Assembly (NCBI GenBank): GCA_034435375.1
Contig: DAOTXR010000080.1
Location: 1-64,000 of the forward strand
Origin: DAOTXR01 sp034435375
GTDB taxonomy: Bacteria > Chloroflexota > Anaerolineae > Aggregatilineales > UBA3940
Length of the DNA: 64,000 bases
Direction of reading: 5' to 3'
Of the stretch, positions 34,161 to 42,667 are shown piece by piece; the stretch's first letter is position 1; each line of letters begins with the position of its first letter. The position numbers and the translations under genes were made by a program. The notes beneath the pieces were generated by a model that worked only from the letters and a program-made list of their open reading frames with translations, was not told the origin of the DNA and did not search any database.

Positions 34161-35558
34161 ATGAGCATCTTTAACAGCAGGCGTCTGACCAATGCAACTT
34201 TCAAGCTCGATGTCGAGCGTATGCGGCGGGGCTGGTACTCAGACAAATACTTTGAGAACGTTGGCAACATGCTCCACACGTTGGCTAAGCAGGGATATAC
34301 TTTCCAGGCTGCCAGCCCGCGTGTGCCCGACGGAAGCCTGCGGGGCGTACCTGTGGGTGATATGGAAGTCGAGATGCAGTGGTTCACTCGTCGCAAGCCC
34401 TACGCGCTGGTTGCGGGAGTCGACAAAGCTCTCTCGATGCTTGTGCACTGCACGGGGTATTTTGACCTGGATGGGCGCTTCGTGAACACATGGGATCAGT
34501 TGGAAGTTGAGGCAGTACAGGATGGCGTGTTTGTGCACTACGATGGTGACACATTGGCTGTTCAACCTGTTTTGAAGGTGCGTGGCGTTTATCGCTACTT
34601 CGCGCTGCTAGAGACTCCCACGTTAGGCATTCTGTCTCGGGCTAGCCGCATCGCTACCAATGTTTATAACACGCTCAAAGCCGCTCGTGGCAAACCTGTG
34701 CTGTTTTTCCCTGCCCGCTTCGATGTGCACGAGGTGCAGGCTGCCGATGGTTATGCTTATGATATCGCCGTACAGCGCTACAACATGGACTACCATGGAC
34801 AACTCAAGAGCTTCGTCAGTACCGATGCTCAGGGTGACTGGTGGGGCGGTCCCGGCGGCGGGACAGTTCCTCATGCCGTGATCGCCTGCTTTTTCGCCAA
34901 CACAACCGAGGCAATGTTGTGCTTCTCTGCCACACAACCGCCACATGTACCCCGTATCGCGCTCGTGGACTTTAACAATGACTGTGTTGGCACTTCGCTA
35001 GAGGTCCTCGAGGCCATGTTCGCGCGTTATCGTGAGCTGAAGGAAGCTGGCGACGATACGCAAGCCGAGCTGTTTCGTCTGTTTGGTGTTCGGCTCGACA
35101 CGAGCAGCAACATGCGTGATGCCTCCCTCGATCCCATTGGTGACGCCTCCCTTGATCTTGGTGTTAATCCACGCTTGGTGGTAGCCACCAGAAAGGCGCT
35201 TAACGCTGCCTGGGAGAGCTGGAATCTGCCTGCCAGGTGGCAAGAGGAAGCCCAGCAGTATTGCCGCGCAGTCAAGATCGTCGTCAGTGGTGGCTTTAAC
35301 CCGCAGAAGATCACACGTTTTGAGGAACTTGGCGTACCGGTAGATATTTACGGTGTAGGATCGAGCTTGATGGCGAACGACACCCACACCAATACCGACT
35401 TCACTGCCGACATTGTGCAGGTGAAAGTGCGTGGAAAATGGATTGAAATGGCAAAGATTGGTCGCGCGCCAGGTCACAACCCTGATCTGCAACCGGTTCC
35501 TCCAGACTACATCGACCAGCCTGGCTGCTGCGCCGACCCGGTACTATCAGCGCTTTAG
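34161..35558 (+). CDS. pncB: Nicotinate phosphoribosyltransferase
   Basis: This 465-residue enzyme forms nicotinate mononucleotide from nicotinate and PRPP. Conserved parts include RRLTNATFKLDVERMRRGWYSDKYF in pieces at the N-terminus, the central region LLETPTLGILSRASRIATNV with the PRPP-site PARFDVHE, VVSGGFNPQKITRF and DIYGVGSSLMANDTHTNTDF, and the C-terminal KIGRAPGHNPDLQPVP. I set the start at the ATG of MSIFNSRRLT (34161) because the conserved region begins there; AAAGG lies about 12 nt ahead. A longer frame opens at 34050 (GTG). It is co-regulated with nrtR, 168 bp upstream. Its 3' end overlaps the convergent lipoprotein gene by 12 bp. Confidence 0.93.
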   Translation: MSIFNSRRLTNATFKLDVERMRRGWYSDKYFENVGNMLHTLAKQGYTFQAASPRVPDGSLRGVPVGDMEVEMQWFTRRKPYALVAGVDKALSMLVHCTGYFDLDGRFVNTWDQLEVEAVQDGVFVHYDGDTLAVQPVLKVRGVYRYFALLETPTLGILSRASRIATNVYNTLKAARGKPVLFFPARFDVHEVQAADGYAYDIAVQRYNMDYHGQLKSFVSTDAQGDWWGGPGGGTVPHAVIACFFANTTEAMLCFSATQPPHVPRIALVDFNNDCVGTSLEVLEAMFARYRELKEAGDDTQAELFRLFGVRLDTSSNMRDASLDPIGDASLDLGVNPRLVVATRKALNAAWESWNLPARWQEEAQQYCRAVKIVVSGGFNPQKITRFEELGVPVDIYGVGSSLMANDTHTNTDFTADIVQVKVRGKWIEMAKIGRAPGHNPDLQPVPPDYIDQPGCCADPVLSAL

Positions 35559-36542
35559 AATCTCGATCAACACGCGCTGGCCATCCTGCCACCGGTACAG
35601 ATAGACGGGAGCATCGACTCGATGCCCGCTGTGGTCAAACCGGAGTCTGCTGGCGGGAGTGTCGTTGACCTGATAGCCCAGCCTTTCGGCGGTTTGCTGC
35701 ATTGCTAGCCAAGTAGCCTGGTAACTGCTGAGGGCAAATGGGCCGGGTGGCGCACCCAGGCTGCCCTCCTGATAGTCACTTGTGAATGCCTGAATGCGTT
35801 GTGGTGTCAGATAAGCCTCAATGGAGTCGGCAGGTAACGCTGCACCGCTGACGTAAGAAGTTCCGTCTGCCGCATCCCCTGCCAGGGCATAGAACTGCCC
35901 CAGGCCCCACTGCGCACCACCAACAGAAGGCAATCCGACACTCAGCAGCTGCTCGACATCTATCTCAACGCTGTTTCCGGTCCCGACCATCACCGTTGTG
36001 GGGACGCTCTGTGAGTCGGCCCAGCGACGTGCCGCATCCTCCAGAGCTGCCACGGATGGCGACAGGTTATACACCTGCGGTGCAGTTCCGATCGATGCAG
36101 CGCTGAAGGTGATCAAAGGGATGCCAGCCTCCTGATAAATTGGTAATGCGGCCTGAGTTGTGTCGTCGCGCCAGTGGCCGATCACGATTGCCACAAGCGG
36201 ATCGGCAATCAGCTTTCGAGCCTGCTCAATTGCCAGCGTGGGATCGCCCTGGTCATCGTAGGCGACCAGCTCAAACACCAGCTGGGTGTCACTGTACTGC
36301 TGCGCCCACTCACGGCATGCGAGCCTGGCGGCGACGATCACGTCGTAGCCGATCTCTCGGTAGCGTCCTTCAAAAGGCGCCACCAGCCCGATCTTCACCA
36401 CACGGGGCGTCACTTGGATACAAGCTGTCGCCAGAACCATACATAACAGAACTGCTTGCAGCAGGCTCTGCCGTGTCGTTACGTGAATGCGCTGCCGCGC
36501 TGTGGGGTGGGGGGGGGACCAATCTTTACTAGGGGCATTCAT
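35547..36542 (-). CDS. LivJ-type periplasmic-binding lipoprotein (ABC transporter or receptor)
   Basis: A 331-residue protein with a lipoprotein signal: basic start, hydrophobic QAVLLCMVLATAC ending in a lipobox Cys (about residue 40). The mature part has the two-lobe type I periplasmic-binding fold of branched-chain amino-acid receptors: KIGLVAPFEGRYREIGYDV, DDQGDPTLAIEQARKLIADP, AIVIGHWRDDTTQAALPIYQ, GIPLITFSAAS. No permease or ATPase genes are adjacent, so the ligand and partners are unknown. The ATG at 36542 lies within the last codons of mltG, with GAGGAA 10 nt ahead; a frame start 18 codons upstream lacks support. The 3' end overlaps pncB. Confidence 0.8.
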   Translation of the reverse strand: MNAPSKDWSPPHPTARQRIHVTTRQSLLQAVLLCMVLATACIQVTPRVVKIGLVAPFEGRYREIGYDVIVAARLACREWAQQYSDTQLVFELVAYDDQGDPTLAIEQARKLIADPLVAIVIGHWRDDTTQAALPIYQEAGIPLITFSAASIGTAPQVYNLSPSVAALEDAARRWADSQSVPTTVMVGTGNSVEIDVEQLLSVGLPSVGGAQWGLGQFYALAGDAADGTSYVSGAALPADSIEAYLTPQRIQAFTSDYQEGSLGAPPGPFALSSYQATWLAMQQTAERLGYQVNDTPASRLRFDHSGHRVDAPVYLYRWQDGQRVLIEILKR

Positions 36543-37737
36543 TCGCCAGATGTTCCTCGTAGGTAAGAGCGAAACTATGCAATCCACTGCCATCACACGC
36601 AGCGCGGAAGTACAGAAACCCGGTCTCTGCTGGGTAGATCACTGCCTGGATTGAGCCGATTCCAGGGTTAGCAATCGGGCCTGGCGGCAGCCCTGGGTAC
36701 AGGTATGTATTGTATGGCGAGTCGACGGCATAGTAATCCTCCTGCGTCAGGTCGAGGTTCCACCACTCGCCACGATCTGGCTGATAACCCATTGCATACT
36801 GAACAGTCGGGTCGGCTTCGAGCTTCATCCCGACGGCGAGCCGATTCAGGTATACGCTTGCAATCAACGGACGTTCCTCAGCTACCATTGCCTCGCGTTC
36901 GACAATTGAGGCTAACGTCACTACCTGGTAGATCGTCAGACCTCGCGCAGCAGCATCGGCGCGTAGTTGCGCTGTAACTTTGCTGTCGAAATTCTGGAGC
37001 ATCTTGGCCACCAAATCTGCCGCCGTTGAGTCGACCGAAAGACGGTAGGTATCTGGGAATAAAAAGCCCTCCAAGGAGATCCCCTGTGGAATGTCGCCAG
37101 CGACGCTCAAATCCGGTGGAATTGAACTCCCCGCCCCACTCGCGCCTAGGAATTCCGCGCCACCGAAGGGCAGACCGCCCTGCTGATCCAGCCAGTCGGC
37201 GATCTGCTCGCGCCGCCAACCCTCAGTGATGCGGATCGTTACTTCCCTCGGCATAGCCGCAGTCAGGGCCTGCGCAATTTCGGGGATAGTCATGGTGCTG
37301 TCTAGCTCGAAGGTGCCTGCCTCAAGTTGCACGTCCAGCCCGTAGTAGCGAAGATAGTTCCGAAATAGCGCTGCGTCATGGATCAGCCCCATTTCGTATA
37401 GCCGATTGGCGACCTGACTGGCATCCTCACCTGGTGCGATGCTAAACGGCACCGGGCTGGGGTCGGTCCCGGCAGAAGCATTTAGGGCCTCTTGATTCAT
37501 GGCTAGTATAGCGCTGAGTGCGGCAGCTTCCAGGGGGTTCAGCGATGGGTTGATGTTGAGGTTAAGCCCTACCGAGGTGCTGCTGCCGTGCTGACTGGCC
37601 GTGCGCAGCACCAGGCCCCCGGCGATGATCAGTAGCCCGAACGCGGAGACCAGGACAATCAGTCGTATGATGATCTGTGTGCCACTTAGCCGCTTATGGG
37701 TTGTCCTCAAACGTCTCAAGTGCCTGTCCCGGCTCAT
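36529..37737 (-). CDS. mltG: Endolytic murein transglycosylase MltG
   Basis: A 402-residue protein with a short basic cytoplasmic tail, one transmembrane helix (about 25-45, LIVLVSAFGLLIIAGGLVL) and an external LysM-like plus YceG catalytic domain. Family motifs are IAPGEDASQVANRLYEMGLI, LEAGTFELDSTMTIPEIAQAL, ISLEGFLFPDTYRL, VTLASIVEREAM with the catalytic Glu, DPTVQYAMG and SPYNTYLYPGLPPGPIANPG. It cuts nascent glycan strands and sets their length. The ATG at 37737 has AGGAGG 7 nt ahead and lies inside the end of ruvX (44-bp overlap). The alaS - ruvX - mltG order is a known conserved neighbourhood in monoderm bacteria. Confidence 0.95.
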   Translation of the reverse strand: MSRDRHLRRLRTTHKRLSGTQIIIRLIVLVSAFGLLIIAGGLVLRTASQHGSSTSVGLNLNINPSLNPLEAAALSAILAMNQEALNASAGTDPSPVPFSIAPGEDASQVANRLYEMGLIHDAALFRNYLRYYGLDVQLEAGTFELDSTMTIPEIAQALTAAMPREVTIRITEGWRREQIADWLDQQGGLPFGGAEFLGASGAGSSIPPDLSVAGDIPQGISLEGFLFPDTYRLSVDSTAADLVAKMLQNFDSKVTAQLRADAAARGLTIYQVVTLASIVEREAMVAEERPLIASVYLNRLAVGMKLEADPTVQYAMGYQPDRGEWWNLDLTQEDYYAVDSPYNTYLYPGLPPGPIANPGIGSIQAVIYPAETGFLYFRAACDGSGLHSFALTYEEHLANECP

Positions 37738-38149
37738 GTTCAAATCCTCCTGCGTCCAGATATTCCTGGAGGATGGCCGCTGCAGCCACATCGTCCAACG
37801 GCCTGGCCTTTCGACCTGGCCTGAACTTTTCCTTCCGAATCTCCGCGGCAATGATCGACGAGTAGCTTTCGTCCCAAAGCACAATGGGCACATCGACCTG
37901 CCGGGCCAATGCGCGTGCCCATTCGATCACGGCAGTAGCCTGCGCCCCGATCTTGCCCTGTGAATCGGTCGGCAACCCGATCACGATCTTTGCTACCTGT
38001 TCCTGCACTACAATGGCCTTGATGGCATTGAGGCTCTCTGATAATGTTCGACTGACGACGATCCGGTGTGGGGTGGCGAACAAGCCCAGCGGATCGCTTA
38101 GCGCCACACCAATACGCACCTGTCCATGGTCAATGCCCATCAGCCTCAC
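37694..38149 (-). CDS. ruvX: RuvX/YqgF Holliday-junction-resolvase-like RNase
   Basis: A 151-residue RNase H-fold protein with LMGIDHGQVRIGVALSD (first Asp), KIVIGLPTD, VLWDESYSSIIAAE (Asp/Glu) and PLDDVAAAAILQEYLD (last Asp), the complete metal-binding set. YqgF homologues process 16S rRNA ends and may act on junction DNA. The GTG at 38149 overlaps the upstream stop as GTGA; an ATG three codons later is an alternative start. It lies between the baseplate-J-like gene and mltG and overlaps both. Confidence 0.92.
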   Translation of the reverse strand: MRLMGIDHGQVRIGVALSDPLGLFATPHRIVVSRTLSESLNAIKAIVVQEQVAKIVIGLPTDSQGKIGAQATAVIEWARALARQVDVPIVLWDESYSSIIAAEIRKEKFRPGRKARPLDDVAAAAILQEYLDAGGFEHEPGQALETFEDNP

Positions 38150-39684
38150 AGCTGGCCCTCAACCTCCACCTGAATACGCAGCGGCAGCGCAGGTATTAAA
38201 GGCCAGAATGGTGGCCACACACGGATGTCTGGAGGGGCTGCTAGGGGAAGCTGCTGATCCAACCTGAGCGCGGCTTCGTGTGTGCTCAGTCCTTGTACCA
38301 TCGCTCGCACTTCAGCCGGGTCGATGGCACTTGAGACATCGCCTGCGCCCTGCATAACGAACGTCACGCGACGCGCCTCATCAATCTGTGTCACTTCCCC
38401 CCGCCGGAATGCGAGTGTCCCCGACCCGATCTGGTAGCCTGCCCCGACCTTCTCTGCCAGTTCAGCATAGACTACCTGGCGTGCCAACCGCTCGTCGATG
38501 GCCACGCCTTGAACGGTGACACGCATTGCAAGGCTCAGTCTGTCAGCGGGCTGACCTACGTACCCGCTGTAGGTTTCGGAGTGTATCAACACCACCCACA
38601 GCGACTCCAGTGGGATGAATTCACTCTCGTTCAGAAGGCCGGTCTGCATCTCGGCATAGGCGCGCTGCTGAAGCTGCTGGAGAAGCAGACTCCGCGCTCG
38701 AGCATAGTCGTCCTGAGAGATGGCAGGGACTTCAACGGCGTCGCCGCCGCTTGTTGGCTGAGGATTAGTGACCGCCACGCGGGTTGCCAATGGGCCTTCA
38801 ATCTGATTGATGCGGTTGCTGGGTAGGTTGCCAACAAAGCCCTTGTCGATAGCCTCAATGGGGACCTCCACCGTTTCGCCGATCTTGCCCGGAAGGGTGG
38901 CGTCGGTCAGCGTGACGAAACGCACCGGCTGTGCGGCGCTGGTCCGTACTACCGTCCCTGCCAGGATCGTGGCCTGGTCAGGGATCAGGTTGGTGAACAG
39001 TGCAATCCCGCGCGCGCGCTGTGACGGCTCCTGGTGCTTGCCTGTGGTGTCGACTGTGACCGTGCTTTCAACCTCGATGCCAACAATTCGTGCTCCGATC
39101 AGGCCATTCGTGGCATCGACTGAGCTGGCATCCACAGCAGGGTCTGCGATGACGGTTGTGGTGACCGAGACCTGGTTGCGGGCTGGGACTAGGTAAATAG
39201 TCGCGCTTGGCAGGACCATATAAGCTCCTGCCAGCAGCATGGCCAGCGTGATTCCAAACACCAGCATAGCAATGATCCGTCGTGCCTGAGGGGAAAGCCG
39301 TTCCTCGGATGGATTCAGCCGAGTAGCGGCATCGACCAGATCGACATGTAGTGGCGTGACACGCCCTTCACGGCTGACTCTGGGATAAGCTCGGAAGGTT
39401 CGCCAGTAGCGTTTGTGGCTGGCCTCTACGCTGCGGAAGCAAGCAATGCCCAATTCACGTGCGTGTTCGATCACCACTGGGTCACGAGTGATCAACGCCA
39501 ACTGTGCCCGCCGGCGGGTGACTTCACGCTGAAGTAGCACCAAGTCGAGCTTACTTTGCAGAATCCGATGACGCGGATCGTTGGGGAACACTAACAACAC
39601 TCGCGGCGCACGCACCCATCCCAGCTTGTCGCGCACTGAGACGATGTCATCGTGGGGTTCCAGGTGGATGATTTGCTCTTTCAC
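38146..39684 (-). CDS. Baseplate J-like single-span membrane protein
   Basis: A 512-residue protein. Residues 1-130 look cytoplasmic (IIHLEPHDDIVSVRDKLGW; LVFPNDPRHRILQSKLDLVLL). One transmembrane helix follows (about 140-160, MLVFGITLAMLLAGAYMVL), and then a long external beta-rich region. That region contains the gp47/baseplate-J-like pattern: GIALFTNLIPDQATILAGTV, VRTSAAQPVRFVTLTDATLP, EVPIEAIDKGFVGNLPSNRI. Proteins of this type are annotated 'baseplate J/gp47 family' in Chloroflexota without phage genes nearby, and no tail genes are seen here. The start is GTG with AGGGAAG upstream. It lies between alaS and ruvX. Function unknown; a wall-associated or assembly role is a guess. Confidence 0.6.
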   Translation of the reverse strand: MKEQIIHLEPHDDIVSVRDKLGWVRAPRVLLVFPNDPRHRILQSKLDLVLLQREVTRRRAQLALITRDPVVIEHARELGIACFRSVEASHKRYWRTFRAYPRVSREGRVTPLHVDLVDAATRLNPSEERLSPQARRIIAMLVFGITLAMLLAGAYMVLPSATIYLVPARNQVSVTTTVIADPAVDASSVDATNGLIGARIVGIEVESTVTVDTTGKHQEPSQRARGIALFTNLIPDQATILAGTVVRTSAAQPVRFVTLTDATLPGKIGETVEVPIEAIDKGFVGNLPSNRINQIEGPLATRVAVTNPQPTSGGDAVEVPAISQDDYARARSLLLQQLQQRAYAEMQTGLLNESEFIPLESLWVVLIHSETYSGYVGQPADRLSLAMRVTVQGVAIDERLARQVVYAELAEKVGAGYQIGSGTLAFRRGEVTQIDEARRVTFVMQGAGDVSSAIDPAEVRAMVQGLSTHEAALRLDQQLPLAAPPDIRVWPPFWPLIPALPLRIQVEVEGQL

Positions 39685-39716
39685 CGCACCACTTCCCTGG
39701 CTGGGCCATCCATACG

Positions 39717-39752
39717 CAGGCCGACGGAATCGCGAGTGTCTCCGTCGGCCTG
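39717..39752. terminator. Perfect 12-bp hairpin between alaS and the baseplate-J-like gene
   Basis: CAGGCCGACGGA (39717-39728) pairs fully with TCCGTCGGCCTG (39741-39752) across a 12-nt loop. There is no U-tract on either side, so it may act as a processing or attenuating hairpin rather than a complete terminator. Confidence 0.5.
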
Positions 39753-39779
39753 ATTGTATGCCTGATGTAGACTCTCTCG

Positions 39780-42500
39780 CTACTTCAGGGCTGTGCTTAC
39801 CAGATCGTTTACTGCAGCCACAGCCTGCGGTAACCGGTCGGGGTCTTTTCCACCTGCCGTTGCAAAATCTGGCCTTCCGCCACCGCCGCCGCCCACTATC
39901 TTGGCTACTGCTCCAACCAGATTCCCGGCATGGATACCTCGCTTCACAAGGTCGGGTGTCACCTTCGCTACCAGCCGTGCTTTGCCGTCAATCTCGCTGC
40001 CTAGCAACACCACGCCGCTCGCAAGACGATCGCGGCACCAGTCGGCCATCTGGGCGAGAAGGTCGGCATCTGGCGCTTCGACCTGGGCTGCCACAATCTT
40101 GATGCCGTCGATCTCAGTTGCCTGGGCCACCAACTCACTCACTGTGTCCCGCGCCGACCCGCGTTCGAGTTGATCGATACGGGCCTGAGCTGCCCGCAAT
40201 TCCTCTATGAGTGCACGAACGCGATCTTCCACTGCGGTGACATCTCCGGTGCTCAGGAGGTCCGCGACCATGCTGAGCATGTCCAAGCGCTGTCGGATGA
40301 GTGCCTGTGCCCCCCGACCTGTTACTGCCTCAATGCGGCGCACGCCTGCGCCGCTGCTCTCTTCGCGCGTGATTACGAACGGTCCGATCTCTGCTGTTGT
40401 TCGCACATGGGTGCCGCCGCACAGCTCATAGCTGTAGCGACCGTCGTGCTCCTCTGGCTCCAAGATGGTGATGGTGCGCACGGTAGCGCCATATTTCTCG
40501 CCGAAAAGCGCCATGGCGCCCTCACGCCGTGCCTCGTCCAGACCCTTGAAGACGACCTCCACAGGCCGATTGGCAAGGATCATCTCATTTACCTGCTGGC
40601 TGATACGCGCGATCTGGTCTGGTGACAGTGCAGCATTATGAGTAAAGTCAAAGCGCAAGCGGTCGGGGGCCACCAGCGAGCCTTTCTGGCGAACGTGCTC
40701 CCCTAGTACCTGCCGTAAGCTGGCATGAAGCAGGTGGGTCGCGGTGTGATTGCGCATGATATCCCACCGCCGGTCGGCGTCAACAGCTGCTGTAGCGCTG
40801 TCACCGACTTTGACCTTGCCGGCAACAACTTGGCCAATGTGCAGGATCAACCCGCCTATCGGCATTCGCATGTCTTCGACACGCACTTCCCAATCGCTGC
40901 CTCGGAGCATGCCTGTGTCACTGACTTGACCGCCCGATTCGACATAAAAGGGTGTGCCTGCCAGGACGACCTCCACTGGCTGACCTCGTTCTGCCTCAGT
41001 TATGCGCTGTCCTCGGCTGATCAGCGCCAGAACATGGCTGTTGAGCGTCAGGAGGTTGTAATTGTAGGGGGTGTAGGCCACACCCTCTGGTCCCAGAACG
41101 CCGTCGGATTGCAGTTCTGCCAACACCTCTTGGTAGAGGCTTACATCTGCAAAGGCTCTGGTGTCACCTGAGGTTGACTCTTCGCGGTGGCGCTCCATGT
41201 ATTCGCGGAAACCGGCTTCATCGACAGTTAGCCCTTGCTCTGTGAGCAGGTCGCGGGTGATCTCGAGCGGCAAGCCATGAGTGGCGTATAGCACAAATGC
41301 ATCCTGGCCGTTCATTTCGGTCTGATCCGCTTCCTGGAGGCGGTGAATGTGAGACTGAAGCTCCTCAAGTGCACGGTCGAGCGTATGCATGAAGCGCTCT
41401 TCTTCGGTGGCGATCTGGTAGCGGATTGCCTCACGGAACTGTACTAACTCCGGGTACACACTGCCCATCTTCGCAATCACGGCGTCTGCCACATCTACCA
41501 GAAATGGTCTATTGACGTCCATGGTGTGGGCAAAACGCCACGCCCGCCGGATCATCATGCGGGGAACGTACTCCCGACCAGTAGTGCCAGGGTTGACGCC
41601 ATCGGCAATCAAGAAGGCCGCCGCGCGGGTGTGATCGGCGATCACTCGGTAGGCAACGTAATGTGCCTGCCGGAAGGCGTTGTCGTGGCCCAGAATCTCC
41701 TGGGTCGCATCCATAATGTCTGTATACAGATCGGTATCGTAGTTCGAGGGGGCATCCTGAAGAATGGCCACGAGGCGTTCCAGCCCCATCCCGGTATCGA
41801 CGCCAGGCGCGGGCAGCGGCACGTCGTGTTGGCCGGTGTGAGCCGGGTCTGCTTCTGTGCGGTTGAATTGCATGAACACCAGATTCCACAGCTCCAGAAA
41901 GCGATCATCCTCGCGTTCAAGGGCTGGGATAATGTTGTCTATGCCCAGGTCTGGGTCCAGGTCCCAATGAATCTCACTTGTCGGGCCGCAGGGACCCGTC
42001 TCAGCCATCTGCCAGAAGTTAGTCTTAGGTCCCATGCGTGCCACACGGCGGGGGTCAATGCCAACTTCTCTGGTCCAGATGTCATAGGCTTCGTTGTCTG
42101 TCCGGTACACAGTGAACGCCAGGCGATCTGGCGGCAAGCCATAGACGTTGGTCAGCAGGTCATAGGCGAAAAGTATGGCATCGCGCTTGAAATAATCGCC
42201 AAAGCTGAAATTGCCCAGCATCTCAAAGAATGTGTGGTGCCTGGGCGAAGGGCCTACGCTTTCCAGGTCGTTGTGTTTGCCACTGATGCGCATGCACTTC
42301 TGCGAAGTGGTGGCACGCAGATAGGGACGCTGGTCCAAGCCAAGAAACACGTCCTTGAACTGCACCATTCCAGCATTGGTGAAGAGCAAGGTTGGGTCGT
42401 TGCCCGGCACCAGTGAAGACGAGGCCACGACCTCATGCCCTCGCTGACGGAAGAAATCCAGAAACAACTGTCTGATCTGTGCGCTGCTCAATCGCTCCAT
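39780..42500 (-). CDS. alaS: Alanyl-tRNA synthetase
   Basis: A full-length 906-residue class II synthetase. The N-terminal catalytic domain shows LFLDFFRQRGHEVVASSSLV, PTLLFTNAGMVQFKDVFLG and TGMGLERLVAILQ. The editing domain has HTATHLLHASLRQVLG (HxxxH) and CGGTHVRTTAEIGPF (the Cys/His zinc half). The C-Ala domain ends with a glycine-rich VGGGGGGRPDFATAGGKDP. A strong promoter lies at 42560-42588 and leads a ~50-nt leader with no T-box. The gene heads the alaS - baseplateJ-like - ruvX - mltG - lipoprotein series, with gaps or overlaps under 100 bp. Confidence 0.98.
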   Translation of the reverse strand: MERLSSAQIRQLFLDFFRQRGHEVVASSSLVPGNDPTLLFTNAGMVQFKDVFLGLDQRPYLRATTSQKCMRISGKHNDLESVGPSPRHHTFFEMLGNFSFGDYFKRDAILFAYDLLTNVYGLPPDRLAFTVYRTDNEAYDIWTREVGIDPRRVARMGPKTNFWQMAETGPCGPTSEIHWDLDPDLGIDNIIPALEREDDRFLELWNLVFMQFNRTEADPAHTGQHDVPLPAPGVDTGMGLERLVAILQDAPSNYDTDLYTDIMDATQEILGHDNAFRQAHYVAYRVIADHTRAAAFLIADGVNPGTTGREYVPRMMIRRAWRFAHTMDVNRPFLVDVADAVIAKMGSVYPELVQFREAIRYQIATEEERFMHTLDRALEELQSHIHRLQEADQTEMNGQDAFVLYATHGLPLEITRDLLTEQGLTVDEAGFREYMERHREESTSGDTRAFADVSLYQEVLAELQSDGVLGPEGVAYTPYNYNLLTLNSHVLALISRGQRITEAERGQPVEVVLAGTPFYVESGGQVSDTGMLRGSDWEVRVEDMRMPIGGLILHIGQVVAGKVKVGDSATAAVDADRRWDIMRNHTATHLLHASLRQVLGEHVRQKGSLVAPDRLRFDFTHNAALSPDQIARISQQVNEMILANRPVEVVFKGLDEARREGAMALFGEKYGATVRTITILEPEEHDGRYSYELCGGTHVRTTAEIGPFVITREESSGAGVRRIEAVTGRGAQALIRQRLDMLSMVADLLSTGDVTAVEDRVRALIEELRAAQARIDQLERGSARDTVSELVAQATEIDGIKIVAAQVEAPDADLLAQMADWCRDRLASGVVLLGSEIDGKARLVAKVTPDLVKRGIHAGNLVGAVAKIVGGGGGGRPDFATAGGKDPDRLPQAVAAVNDLVSTALK

Positions 42501-42559
42501 GCTGACTTAAGATCCTCTTTGCCGTAACGATGCCTCTTGAGTTGTCGGGTGGTGGTGAG

Positions 42560-42588
42560 ATTATACGCAATACCTATATGACTGACAA
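42560..42588 (-). promoter_or_regulatory. Strong predicted promoter of alaS
   Basis: On the minus strand TTGTCA (42588-42583) and a perfect TATAAT (42565-42560) are 17 bp apart. Confidence 0.75.
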
Positions 42589-42595
42589 TGAAAAT

Positions 42596-42638
42596 GCTTC
42601 TGCTTATGGGGCAACGGCCTGACCCCATGGGCAGAAGC
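42596..42638 (-). terminator. Terminator after the Ser/Thr kinase gene
   Basis: A two-part stem on the minus strand, GCTTCTGC-CCATGGGG and CCCCAT-AA-GCAGAAGC with an 11-nt loop, is followed by ATTTTCATT. It lies 30 bp past the kinase stop and just before the alaS promoter. Confidence 0.75.
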
Positions 42639-42667
42639 GCTGTATGCGGGGGGAGGGGATGTCAGAG

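Noticed and set aside
38146..39684. Prophage or contractile-injection system
   Set aside because: Only one protein resembles a baseplate component; no sheath, tube, spike or terminase genes are nearby and neighbours are housekeeping genes.
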